Shown here piece after piece: positions 1-6,656 of a stretch of 9,417 nucleotides of DNA. Each line of letters opens with the position of its first letter. The first letter of the stretch is position 1. A program made the translations under genes and the position numbers. Below the pieces are notes generated by a model that was not told the origin of the DNA, made no database searches, and saw only the letters and a list, made by a program, of their open reading frames with translations. The DNA is from Clostridia bacterium (GTDB lineage: Bacteria; Bacillota; Clostridia; Christensenellales; CAG-314). The stretch covers positions 1-9,417 of the forward strand of contig JAQUSX010000013.1 of NCBI GenBank assembly GCA_028710055.1, given 5' to 3'.

Positions 1-1
1 T

Positions 2-76
2 TACGAGGAAGTACCCCCGACCGCAACGGCAAAAATCATTGAAGACGCTAAAAAACGCGCGGCGGAAGCTGAATAA
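2..76 (+). CDS. fusA: C-terminal end of a translation elongation factor G-like protein (partial)
   Basis: Only the last 24 codons lie in the window, in the frame that ends with TAA at 74-76. The tail begins YEEVPPTATAKII and finishes with a charged Lys/Arg/Ala/Glu-rich stretch. A YEEVP segment followed by an amphipathic helix with a paired Ile is how EF-G proteins of Gram-positive bacteria typically end (domain V). EF-G is the GTPase that moves tRNA and mRNA through the ribosome after each peptide bond, and it acts in the cytoplasm. The call rests on this short tail alone. A second, EF-G-like paralogue fits as well as the main fusA product, and an unrelated protein is not excluded. The gene is closed by its own terminator and is not co-transcribed with galE. 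Confidence 0.55.
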   Translation, partial: YEEVPPTATAKIIEDAKKRAAEAE

Positions 77-100
77 ATTTAAAACTAATCAATATTTTAA

Positions 101-132
101 AAGCGTTTCCTTTTTGGAAACGCTTTTTTTAT
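101..132 (+). terminator. Rho-independent terminator after the EF-G-like gene
   Basis: A perfect 10-base stem (AAGCGTTTCC at 101-110 with GGAAACGCTT at 116-125) closes a 5-base T loop. The 3' arm runs straight into a T tract. It starts 25 bases after the TAA of the upstream gene, as expected for a factor-independent terminator. Confidence 0.9.
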
Positions 133-274
133 ATTTAAAGAGTATTGAATTATTGAGAAGATTTTTATTTGACATTATAACTTTGTAATTCATAAATTTT
201 TAAAATTTAGTTTCTAATTTTATTTAATTTAAATTTTTTTTAGTTTTGACATATTATCCGTCTTAAAAAACAGC

Positions 275-302
275 TTGCTTTTTTGGCGATATATTATATA
301 AT
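275..302 (+). promoter_or_regulatory. Probable sigma-A promoter of galE
   Basis: TTGCTT at 275-280 is followed after 16 bases by a perfect TATAAT at 297-302, about 48 bases before the galE start. The whole 133-350 stretch is extremely AT-rich. It also holds two consensus TTGACA boxes (169-174 and 246-251), which lack an equally good -10 at the right distance, so upstream start sites are possible. Apart from promoter-like elements, nothing gene-like is visible in this gap. Confidence 0.6.
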
Positions 303-350
303 AAAAGAAGCGGTATTTTTTGATTTTCCGCCGTAAAAAAGGGGAAAAAA

Positions 351-1370
351 ATGAAAGTTCTTGTAACGGGCGGCACGGGTTATATTGGCAGTCACGTTGT
401 CGTCGAGCTAATAAAACAAAATCACGAATGCGTTGTTCTCGATAATCTTTCTAATAGTAATGAAAGCGTACTTGACAGCGTTAAAAAAATCACAGGTATT
501 CGCCCGACTTTTTACAAAGCCGATATGCTTGATAAGGCAGCATTGGGAAAGGTTTTTGAGCAGAATAAATTTGACGCTGTTATTCATATGGCGGGGTTTA
601 AAGCTGTAGGCGAAAGCGTGGAAAAACCTTTGCTTTATTACCGAAACAACCTTGACAGCACCTTAAACCTTGCCCTTTGTATGAAAAAATACGGTTGCAA
701 AAATTTGGTTTTTTCTTCTTCCGCAACCGTCTACGGCAAGCCCGAGTCTTCGCCAGTTAATGAAAGCGCGAAACTATCCTGCGCTAATCCTTACGGCTGG
801 ACGAAATTTATGAACGAACGCATATTGAGCGATATTTGCAATGCGGATAAAAGTATGAACGTCGCTCTGCTTAGATATTTCAATCCTATCGGCGCGCATG
901 AAAGCGGTCTTATCGGCGAAAATCCTAACGATATTCCAAATAATCTCGCGCCCTACCTAATAAAAATCATAATGGGCGAGCTGCCGAAAATAAACGTTTT
1001 TGGAAACGATTACGACACTCCCGACGGCACGGGCGTACGCGATTATATTCACGTCGTTGATTTGGCGAAAGGACATATTGCGGCTCTTAATAAGCTTGCG
1101 ACTAACTGCGGTTTGGTTATATATAATCTCGGCACGGGCAAGGGTTACAGCGTGCTGGAAGTAATAGACGCATTTTCACACGCATGGGGAAAACAAATAC
1201 CGTACTCTTTTGCGCCGAGACGCGCGGGCGACGTTGATTTGTATTTTGCAGATCCGTCGAAAGCAAACCGCGAACTCGGTTTCAAATGCGAATATAATCT
1301 TGACGATATGGCGCGCGACAGCGTGAATTTTGCTTTGACTTTAAAAAAAGCCCGTCAAAAAAATCAATAA
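351..1370 (+). CDS. galE: UDP-glucose 4-epimerase
   Basis: GalE interconverts UDP-glucose and UDP-galactose using tightly bound NAD, in the Leloir galactose pathway and in precursor supply for surface polysaccharides. It is a cytoplasmic short-chain dehydrogenase-type enzyme. The 339-residue protein has the usual length. The N-terminal Rossmann motif GGTGYIGSH is at residues 7-15. The catalytic Ser124 lies in SSSATVYG, and the Tyr148-xxx-Lys152 pair lies in NPYGWTK. The substrate-binding region has YFNPIGAHESG (176-186) and NDIPNNLAPYL, and RRAGDVD is near 290-296. The ATG at 351 sits 6 bases after a GGGG-containing purine run (341-344) and is the only sensible start for the Rossmann strand. 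It has its own promoter upstream, and no terminator is visible before galU. Known for the family: some GalE proteins also act on UDP-N-acetyl sugars, which the sequence alone does not settle. Confidence 0.96.
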   Translation: MKVLVTGGTGYIGSHVVVELIKQNHECVVLDNLSNSNESVLDSVKKITGIRPTFYKADMLDKAALGKVFEQNKFDAVIHMAGFKAVGESVEKPLLYYRNNLDSTLNLALCMKKYGCKNLVFSSSATVYGKPESSPVNESAKLSCANPYGWTKFMNERILSDICNADKSMNVALLRYFNPIGAHESGLIGENPNDIPNNLAPYLIKIIMGELPKINVFGNDYDTPDGTGVRDYIHVVDLAKGHIAALNKLATNCGLVIYNLGTGKGYSVLEVIDAFSHAWGKQIPYSFAPRRAGDVDLYFADPSKANRELGFKCEYNLDDMARDSVNFALTLKKARQKNQ

Positions 1371-1429
1371 AATTTTCACTCGCATTATAGCAACTGTGTT
1401 TGATTCTCGATTGTATTTACAAGTGTGTT

Positions 1430-1458
1430 TTGCTTAATACAATTTAATAATATAATAT
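1430..1458 (+). promoter_or_regulatory. Possible promoter upstream of galU
   Basis: TTGCTT at 1430-1435 is followed by TATAAT at 1451-1456 (15-base spacer), or by the overlapping TAATAT at 1453-1458 (17-base spacer). It lies about 80 bases before galU. The same TTGCTT -35 hexamer occurs at the galE promoter. No terminator separates galE from this site, so galU may also be read from the galE promoter. Confidence 0.5.
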
Positions 1459-1485
1459 CAAAATTTTCGGCAAAGAATTTTTTAA

Positions 1486-1518
1486 TAAAGTTTACTTTAA
1501 CGATTTTTTAAAGTCGTT
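1486..1518 (+). promoter_or_regulatory. Overlapping inverted repeats in the galU leader
   Basis: TAAAGT (1486-1491) and ACTTTA (1494-1499) form a short palindrome. ACTTTAA (1494-1500) can instead pair with TTAAAGT (1508-1514). AACGA (1499-1503) also matches TCGTT (1514-1518). The arms overlap, so the folds exclude one another. The element ends 6 bases before the ribosome binding site AAGGA (1525-1529). It could be an operator or an RNA switch. The arms are AT-rich and may be chance. Confidence 0.3.
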
Positions 1519-1537
1519 TATTATAAGGATTTATTTT

Positions 1538-2422
1538 ATGAGTGACAAAGTAAAAAAAGCGGTAATATTGGCGGCGGGCAGAGGCACTAGATTTTTGCCT
1601 TACACCAAAGCTATGCCTAAAGAAATGATAGCAATAGTGGACAGACCGTCGCTGGAAATAATAGTCGACGAAATCGTTGAAAGCGGCATTACGGATATAC
1701 TTTTCGTAATCAGTCCCGAAAAACAAGCGATTGTAAAACATTTTTCCGTCGACCACGCTCTTGAAGAATTTTTGGAAGGTCGTGGAAAACTGAAAGAAAA
1801 GCAGATTGTTGAAAACATAACGAAACGAGCGAGATTCAGTTTCGTCTATCAGCAGGTAGCTACGGGCAGCGGAGCAGCCGTATTATTGGCGGAAAAATTT
1901 GCCGACGGCGAGCCTGTGGCGGTACTTAACGGCGACGACGCGATGTACACGAGCGGCAATACACCCGTGACAAAACAACTGTTGGACTGTTTTGACGCAT
2001 TCGGCAAAACGGTTTTGGGAGTGCAGACAGTTACCAGAGAAGCTATCTCAAAATACGCTTCCTGCGACGTTGTCGAAAGTTACGGAAAAAATCATTTGAT
2101 AAGGTCCGTTATTGAAAAACCGAAAACCGACGACCAAATAAAAAGTTTATTGGCGCCATTGGGTAGATACGTCATCAGCGGTGATTTTTACGATTATATA
2201 CGCCGAACGCCTGTTGCGGCTAACGGTGAACTTCAATTCACCGACAGTTTAAAACTTCAAGCGGCGGAAAAAGGCATAATGGCGTATGATTTTGACGGAA
2301 TTAGATACGACTTGGGAGACAAACTCGGGTATATGCAAGCGAGCGTAGAATACGGTATGAGACACCCCGAAATTGGGGCGAAATTTACCGAATATATAAA
2401 AAGTTTAAAAATAAATAAATAA
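1538..2422 (+). CDS. galU: UTP-glucose-1-phosphate uridylyltransferase
   Basis: This enzyme joins glucose 1-phosphate and UTP to give UDP-glucose and pyrophosphate, the donor for surface glycans and glycolipids and the partner pool of GalE. The 294-residue length is normal for GalU/GtaB. The signature nucleotide-binding loop is clear: AAGRGTRFLPYTKAMPKEM at residues 12-30. The metal-binding GDD at 132-134 resembles the Gram-positive GtaB form. VIEKPK at 191-196 carries the conserved Lys, GRYVIS is at 209-214, GELQFTDSL at 230-238, and RYDLGDKLGY at 256-265. Two conserved stretches deviate: GLGHAV is GSGAAV (110-115), and the usual KYGVVD region reads KYASCDVV (172-179). The ATG at 1538 follows AAGGA with 8-base spacing. 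pepF starts only 19 bases after the stop. A related nucleotidyltransferase with altered sugar preference cannot be excluded. Confidence 0.9.
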   Translation: MSDKVKKAVILAAGRGTRFLPYTKAMPKEMIAIVDRPSLEIIVDEIVESGITDILFVISPEKQAIVKHFSVDHALEEFLEGRGKLKEKQIVENITKRARFSFVYQQVATGSGAAVLLAEKFADGEPVAVLNGDDAMYTSGNTPVTKQLLDCFDAFGKTVLGVQTVTREAISKYASCDVVESYGKNHLIRSVIEKPKTDDQIKSLLAPLGRYVISGDFYDYIRRTPVAANGELQFTDSLKLQAAEKGIMAYDFDGIRYDLGDKLGYMQASVEYGMRHPEIGAKFTEYIKSLKINK

Positions 2423-2428
2423 ATAAAT
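2409..2428 (+). repeat. Five-copy AAAT tandem repeat across the galU stop
   Basis: AAAT is repeated five times in tandem from 2409 to 2428. It spans the last galU codons and the TAA at 2420-2422, and ends just before the pepF ribosome binding site. A 4-base slip would alter only the last few GalU residues or the spacer, so a strong functional effect is unlikely. Confidence 0.6.
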
Positions 2429-2441
2429 CAAGGAGAGCAAA

Positions 2442-4226
2442 ATGAGTTACACAAACAGAACGGAAATTCCTGAAAATTACAAATGGAATCTCGGCAATAT
2501 CTTTAAAACGGTAAAAGACTGGGAGACGTCATTTGAAGCCGCTTCGAATCGAATAGGCGATTTTGATTGTTATAAGGGTAAACTTAATGAACCCAAAGTT
2601 ATTTTGGAAATGATGAGAAAACTCGATTCTCTTTTGTTGGCTTTCGACCATCTCGAATGTTACGCATTTATGAATTACTGTGAAGACAGCAAAGATTCCG
2701 ACGCTCAAACCCGTTACGGCAAGGTTTCATCTATGTTTTCTAAATTCGCGGAAAAAATAGCTTTTATCGACCCTGAAATGAGCAAACTTTCCGAAGGTGA
2801 ATTTAATAAAATGATAGCCGATCCCGCATTTTCCGATTACACGGAAAGATTAAAAGATATGCGTGACGGCAAGGCTCATATCTTGTCTGAAAACGAAGAA
2901 AAGCTGATGGCTATGTGCGGCGATTTTGAAAGATTTTTCCAGGAGATTTTCAATCGTCTCGATAGCGGCGATATAGATTTCGGTTCTATTACCGTGGACG
3001 GAAAAGAAGTTAAGCTGACTCACGGATCATACGCGACCTGTCTTCAAAACCGCAACCAAAGCGTTAGAAAAGCCGCTTTTGAGCGTTATTACAAAGGATT
3101 TATCGATTTAATCAATACTATTTCGGCGGTATATGAAGGAAGCGTAAAAAAAGATATTTTCAATGCGAAAGCGAGAAACTTTGGCAGCGCAATGGAAGCC
3201 GCGTTATTTAATGAAAAAGTGGACAAAGTCGTCTATGATAATTTGATTAAAAGCGTAAACGGCACTCTCGAGCCTTTGCACGAATACATCGGTCTGCGCA
3301 AAAAAGTATTGAAAGTAAAAGAGCTTAATATGTACGACTTGTCTGTTCCGATGATAGAAAACGCGGATTTGTCCTGCGACTTTGAAGAAGCGTTCCAGTA
3401 TGTGCTGAAAGGATTAAAACCTCTCGGCGAGGATTATCAGGCGCTTCTTATTAAAGCAAAAGACGAAAGATGGATGGACGTTCATGAGACGCCTACAAAA
3501 CGCAGCGGCGCATATTCGCTGGGCGTTTTCGGAATTCACCCGTACGTAATGCTCAACTATCAAAAAACCACACACGATATTTTTACGATAGCTCACGAAC
3601 TTGGTCACAGTATGCACAGCTATTATTCAAGCAACACTCAACCTTATGCAAAAGCGGGATACAAAATTTTTGTGGCGGAAGTTGCCAGCACTTGCAACGA
3701 AGTTTTGCTACTTAACTATTTGCTTAATACTGTCACGGATGTAAATGTTAAAAAATATTTGTTGTCTTATTATCTCGATATGATACGCACGACTATGTAC
3801 CGTCAGACAATGTTTGCGGAATTTGAAGCGATTGCGCATGATTTCGCAGAAAAAGGTCAACCTCTTGCCGCGGATTTATTGAACGAAAAATATTACGAAT
3901 TAAATAAAAAATATTACGGCGACGAAGTTGTGCATAACGAACAAATTAAATACGAATGGAGCCGTATACCGCATTTTTACCGCGCGTTTTACGTTTATAA
4001 ATACGCAACGGGAATTACCAGCGCGATTACTCTTGCGCAAAAAATCTTGAAGGAAGGCGAACCCGCCGTTACCCGTTACAAAAAGTTTTTGACAATGGGC
4101 TGCAGTATGGATCCCGTAAGCGAATTGAAAGCGGCAGGCGTTGACCTTACGACCGCAGAACCATTTGAAACGGTTGCAAAATCATTTATGGATACGCTTG
4201 ACCAACTCAAAAAACTTTGCGAATAA
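2442..4226 (+). CDS. pepF: Oligoendopeptidase F (M3B zinc metallopeptidase)
   Basis: PepF hydrolyses short peptides inside the cell, recycling peptides from uptake or protein turnover. The 594-residue length is typical of the M3B/PepF family. The zinc site is HELGH at residues 385-389, with Glu386 as catalytic base. The third ligand Glu413 lies in VAEVAST, 24 residues beyond the second His, which is the M3 pattern. C-terminal family signatures are present: MFAEFE around 457-462, and IPHFYRAFYVYKYATG at 509-524, which holds the His and Tyr residues that line the active site. The mostly helical N-terminal half (about 1-200) corresponds to the PepF N-terminal domain. There is no signal peptide. 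The ATG follows AAGGAG at 2430-2435 with a 6-base gap. It is tightly linked to galU upstream (19 bases) and to the Dabb gene downstream (24 bases), so co-transcription is likely. The substrate range is not readable from the sequence. Confidence 0.94.
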   Translation: MSYTNRTEIPENYKWNLGNIFKTVKDWETSFEAASNRIGDFDCYKGKLNEPKVILEMMRKLDSLLLAFDHLECYAFMNYCEDSKDSDAQTRYGKVSSMFSKFAEKIAFIDPEMSKLSEGEFNKMIADPAFSDYTERLKDMRDGKAHILSENEEKLMAMCGDFERFFQEIFNRLDSGDIDFGSITVDGKEVKLTHGSYATCLQNRNQSVRKAAFERYYKGFIDLINTISAVYEGSVKKDIFNAKARNFGSAMEAALFNEKVDKVVYDNLIKSVNGTLEPLHEYIGLRKKVLKVKELNMYDLSVPMIENADLSCDFEEAFQYVLKGLKPLGEDYQALLIKAKDERWMDVHETPTKRSGAYSLGVFGIHPYVMLNYQKTTHDIFTIAHELGHSMHSYYSSNTQPYAKAGYKIFVAEVASTCNEVLLLNYLLNTVTDVNVKKYLLSYYLDMIRTTMYRQTMFAEFEAIAHDFAEKGQPLAADLLNEKYYELNKKYYGDEVVHNEQIKYEWSRIPHFYRAFYVYKYATGITSAITLAQKILKEGEPAVTRYKKFLTMGCSMDPVSELKAAGVDLTTAEPFETVAKSFMDTLDQLKKLCE

Positions 4227-4250
4227 AAAAATTTTTTGGGAGTAAAAAGA

Positions 4251-4541
4251 ATGGTAAAACACATAGTATTTACGAAACTAAAAGATAATTCCATAGAAAG
4301 TAAAGCAAAACTCGTGGAAGTATTTTTATCGATGAAAGGCAAGGTTCCTCAAATTATCGATATAAAAGCGGGAGAGGATTTTGGCTGCACAGAGCGTTCG
4401 TACGACGTGGCTTTGGAAGTCGTCGTAAAAGACAGACAGGCTTTATTGGATTACGCTAACGACGAGTATCATTGTTCTGTCGTAAAAAAATACGTGCATG
4501 AAAACCGTACGGCTTCTGCGATTGTGGATTACGAATTTTAA
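4251..4541 (+). CDS. Dabb (stress-responsive alpha/beta-barrel) domain protein
   Basis: This 96-residue protein starts MVKHIVFTKLKD, the hallmark first strand of the Dabb family (dimeric ferredoxin-like barrel). It continues with the KGKVPQIIDIKAGEDF segment (29-44), the SYDVALEVVVKDRQALLDY strand and helix (50-68), a conserved-type His (His74) in EYHCSVVKKYV, and a final IVDYEF strand. Family members form small cytoplasmic dimeric barrels. Some are enzymes in polyketide or aromatic metabolism, but most bacterial ones have no assigned function, and none is claimed here. A TTG at 4236 would add five residues. I chose the ATG at 4251 because GGGAG at 4238-4242 then lies 8 bases upstream, and because family proteins begin at MVKH. 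It follows pepF by 24 bases, which suggests one transcript. Confidence 0.85.
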   Translation: MVKHIVFTKLKDNSIESKAKLVEVFLSMKGKVPQIIDIKAGEDFGCTERSYDVALEVVVKDRQALLDYANDEYHCSVVKKYVHENRTASAIVDYEF

Positions 4542-4548
4542 AAAAAAG

Positions 4549-4598
4549 ACTTAACGCCGTTAAGTAGATAAAAATATTTAACGGCGATACTACTTAAC
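4549..4598 (+). promoter_or_regulatory. Leader with competing hairpins before the permease gene
   Basis: Three alternative stems share arms. ACTTAAC (4549-4555) pairs with GTTAAGT (4559-4565) around a GCC loop. CGCCGTTAA (4555-4563) pairs with TTAACGGCG (4578-4586). GTTAAGTAG (4559-4567) pairs with CTACTTAAC (4590-4598). All are perfect (7, 9 and 9 base pairs). No T run follows, so none is a standard terminator. The last arm ends 4 bases before AAGGA (4603-4607). This fits a translation-control leader or a repeated-half-site operator. It matches no riboswitch I recognise. Confidence 0.5.
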
Positions 4599-4619
4599 TA
4601 ATAAGGAAAATATACTTAT

Positions 4620-5924
4620 ATGTGGGGCACTTGGGAAATAGTCGCGCTCGTCTTGTTTTTGGCTATGTACGCGCTGCTGTTAATTTTTCAAAAATACAGA
4701 GCTTATATCGCTCTCGGTACGGCGGTACTGTTCATTGTATTCGGCATACTCGATTACGGTAAAATATTAGAAACCATCAACTGGAACGTACTGCTTATGA
4801 TAGGCGGCACGATGGGCACGGTATCGCTGTTTATTGAAAGCAAAATGCCCGCTAAAATGGCGGATATTATCATAAAAAAGACGCCTAACGTAATGTGGAC
4901 TACGTGCGCTTTGTCGCTGTTTACGGGTATCGTATCGGCTTTTGTGGATAACGTCGCGACGGTTTTGATGATTGCGCCCGTTGCGCTTACAATATGCAGA
5001 AAGCTTAAAATATCGCCCGTACCGATACTTATCGCAATATCGGTATCCAGCAACTTGCAGGGAGCTGCGACGCTTGTCGGCGATACAACCAGCATAATGA
5101 TGGCGGGCGAAGCTAATATGAATTTTGTCGATTTCTTCTTTATGGACGGCAAAATGAGTATGTTCTTCGTTACGGAAATAGGCGCGCTTGTTTCGATGAT
5201 TATATTATTGTTTATCTTCCGCAAGGAAAAACAGCCTATCGATTCTTTGGAAGAGACGAAAGTGGAAGATTATGTTCCGAGTATAGCTATGCTGCTTACA
5301 ATACTGCTTTTGATTGTCGCTTCGTTCTTTGACAAATTTGACATAATGATAGGCGGTCAAAACTTGACTAACGGCGTTATCTGCGTAACCGTTTTCTTCG
5401 CTTTACTTATTTATGAAATGATAAAACAGAAAAAGTTTGACGTTATTAAAAAAACTTTTGCGGAAATCGATTTCTTTACATTGCTTTTATTGGCCAGCTT
5501 GTTTTTGGTTATCGGCGGAATAAGGGACGCAGGCATAATCACTAGAATAAGCGAGCTTATAGCGTCTATCGGGGGCGGTAATATTTTTTGGACGTATACA
5601 ATTATCGTATGGGCAAGCGTACTTATAAGCGCATTCGTTGACAATATTCCATACGTTGCGACCATGCTTCCCGTAGCGACGGCTTTAGCGGCGGCTTTAT
5701 CCATAGATCCGAGACTGTTTTATTTTGGTTTGCTCGTGGGGGCGACGCTGGGCGGCAACCTTACGCCTATAGGCGCGAGCGCGAATATCACAGCGATAGG
5801 AATTTTAAGAAAAGAAGGCTGCGAAGTCAAAAACCGAGATTTTTTAAAAATCGGCGTTCCGTTTACTCTCGCCGCGGTTGTTACGGGTTACGTATTGGTG
5901 TGGTTCGTATGGAAACCGTTTTAA
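4620..5924 (+). CDS. ArsB/NhaD-type ion permease (ion transporter superfamily)
   Basis: This 434-residue, strongly hydrophobic inner-membrane protein has about 11-13 predicted helices, starting at about residues 6-23, 28-45 and 55-72. It shows the internal duplication of the ion transporter superfamily. SAFVDN occurs twice (106-111 and 337-342), each time in a helix break. The partner loops are GAATLVGDTTSIM (148-160) and GNLTPIGASANI (379-390). These pairs mark the two inverted halves of ArsB/NhaD/CitM-like carriers. Family members move arsenite, Na+/H+ or organic anions, and the sequence does not say which. No arsR, arsC or arsA gene is nearby, so arsenite export is not supported. The ATG at 4620 lies 12 bases after AAGGA (4603-4607), a long spacing that suggests modest or controlled translation. 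mgsA follows after 63 bases. Confidence 0.88.
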   Translation: MWGTWEIVALVLFLAMYALLLIFQKYRAYIALGTAVLFIVFGILDYGKILETINWNVLLMIGGTMGTVSLFIESKMPAKMADIIIKKTPNVMWTTCALSLFTGIVSAFVDNVATVLMIAPVALTICRKLKISPVPILIAISVSSNLQGAATLVGDTTSIMMAGEANMNFVDFFFMDGKMSMFFVTEIGALVSMIILLFIFRKEKQPIDSLEETKVEDYVPSIAMLLTILLLIVASFFDKFDIMIGGQNLTNGVICVTVFFALLIYEMIKQKKFDVIKKTFAEIDFFTLLLLASLFLVIGGIRDAGIITRISELIASIGGGNIFWTYTIIVWASVLISAFVDNIPYVATMLPVATALAAALSIDPRLFYFGLLVGATLGGNLTPIGASANITAIGILRKEGCEVKNRDFLKIGVPFTLAAVVTGYVLVWFVWKPF

Positions 5925-5987
5925 ATTTGAGTTAAATTTTATAGATAAATTTTAGCCGATTCAAAACCTTTAAGGAGGTAAAAATAT

Positions 5988-6383
5988 ATGAAAATTGCTT
6001 TGATTGCCCACGATAAGAAAAAAGCCGATATGATAAAACTTGCGACGAAATACCGCGACGTGCTGGCAAAACATACGCTCTACGCGACAGGTACTACGGG
6101 AAAACTTATTATGCAGGAAACGGGACTTGATATACATTGTATGAAAAGCGGTCCGCTCGGCGGAGATCAGCAAATCGGGTCTATGCTCGCCGACGACAAA
6201 CTTGACTTAGTTATTTTTTTGCGCGATCCGCTTACAGCTCAACCTCACGAACCCGACGTTTCGGCTTTGTTGCGTCTTTGCGACGTTCAGGGCATTCCGT
6301 TAGCGACAAACGTGAAAAGCGCGGAGATAATGCTCTATGCCGTCAATAACGACACGTTCAGAAAATTTCACGAATCCGTATAG
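5988..6383 (+). CDS. mgsA: Methylglyoxal synthase
   Basis: MgsA converts dihydroxyacetone phosphate to methylglyoxal and phosphate, a cytoplasmic bypass that relieves phosphate limitation when sugar phosphates pile up. The 131-residue protein is a slightly short but complete family member. [10 protein letters not shown] (3-12) carries the phosphate-site His8, Asp9 and Lys12. TGTTGKL (34-40) is the phosphate-binding loop. SGPLGGDQQ (54-62) holds the catalytic Asp60, equivalent to Asp71 in the E. coli enzyme. The substrate-binding His87 and Asp90 lie in [14 protein letters not shown], followed by IPLATN. The ATG has an ideal AAGGAGGT (5972-5979) 8 bases upstream, the strongest ribosome binding site in the window. 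It follows the permease by 63 bases with no terminator between, and a terminator lies about 65 bases after its stop, so it is probably the last gene of the transcript. Confidence 0.96.
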   Translation: MKIALIAHDKKKADMIKLATKYRDVLAKHTLYATGTTGKLIMQETGLDIHCMKSGPLGGDQQIGSMLADDKLDLVIFLRDPLTAQPHEPDVSALLRLCDVQGIPLATNVKSAEIMLYAVNNDTFRKFHESV

Positions 6384-6446
6384 ATTAATTTAATAGGTAA
6401 AATCTTAGAGTTATTAGACAAAAAAGTTAAATTAGACTTTATAATC

Positions 6447-6476
6447 GTCCGCTCAAAAATGTGCGGACTTTTTTTT
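6447..6476 (+). terminator. Terminator after mgsA
   Basis: GTCCGC (6447-6452) pairs with GCGGAC (6463-6468) around a 10-base loop, and eight Ts follow directly. It closes the forward gene group. The surrounding 6384-6656 gap holds no convincing gene. It contains this terminator, the opposing one near 6600, and a 13-base palindrome (TAAGTT-A-AACTTA, 6559-6571). Confidence 0.85.
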
Positions 6477-6591
6477 ATAAAAAATTTTATAATTGTAGAA
6501 ATAATAAAACCAAATCAAATTTGTAGGTCAATGTGTTGCCGCTACAAGCCTATTATTTTAAGTTAAACTTACTTGCTTATAGATACGCAAA

Positions 6592-6628
6592 TAAAAAAAA
6601 CAAAAAAGCGACAAATATCGTCGCTTTT
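6592..6628 (-). terminator. Terminator of the diguanylate cyclase gene
   Basis: On the minus strand, AAAAGCGAC pairs with GTCGCTTTT across a 7-base loop (arms at 6620-6628 and 6604-6612). It then runs into a long T-rich tract (6592-6607 read in reverse). It lies 28 bases past the cyclase stop. Only a weak T run follows on the plus strand, so it serves mainly the minus-strand gene. Confidence 0.85.
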
Positions 6629-6656
6629 AATTTTTAAAAAAACTTTATTTATTTAA

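Noticed and set aside
133..260. Very AT-rich stretch as a replication origin or integration site
   Set aside because: No repeated DnaA-type boxes, iterons or tRNA end were found. Promoter elements explain it well enough.
4236..4250. TTG start adding five residues to the Dabb protein
   Set aside because: It overlaps the GGGAG ribosome binding site that serves the ATG at 4251, and Dabb proteins normally start at the MVKH strand.
4549..4565. The ACTTAAC/GTTAAGT hairpin as a terminator after the Dabb gene
   Set aside because: The stem is AU-rich with only two G-C pairs, and no T run follows it. A leader or operator role is more plausible.
4754..5224. A 156-residue open frame on the minus strand
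   Set aside because: It lies entirely inside the permease gene, whose two-fold motif pattern is unmistakable. The reverse reading is hydrophobic only because it mirrors membrane-helix codons, and it has no ribosome binding site.
5411..5704. A 97-residue minus-strand open frame
   Set aside because: It is a mirror of the second half of the permease with no independent signal.
4620..5924. Arsenic resistance operon
   Set aside because: The permease superfamily includes ArsB, but no arsR, arsC, arsA or arsD gene lies nearby, and the same motifs occur in Na+/H+ and organic anion carriers.
6521..6547. TTGTAG/CTACAA inverted repeat with a 15-base loop
   Set aside because: The stem is only 6 bases and lies in AT-rich DNA between two clear terminators, with no adjacent gene start. 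It is likely chance.
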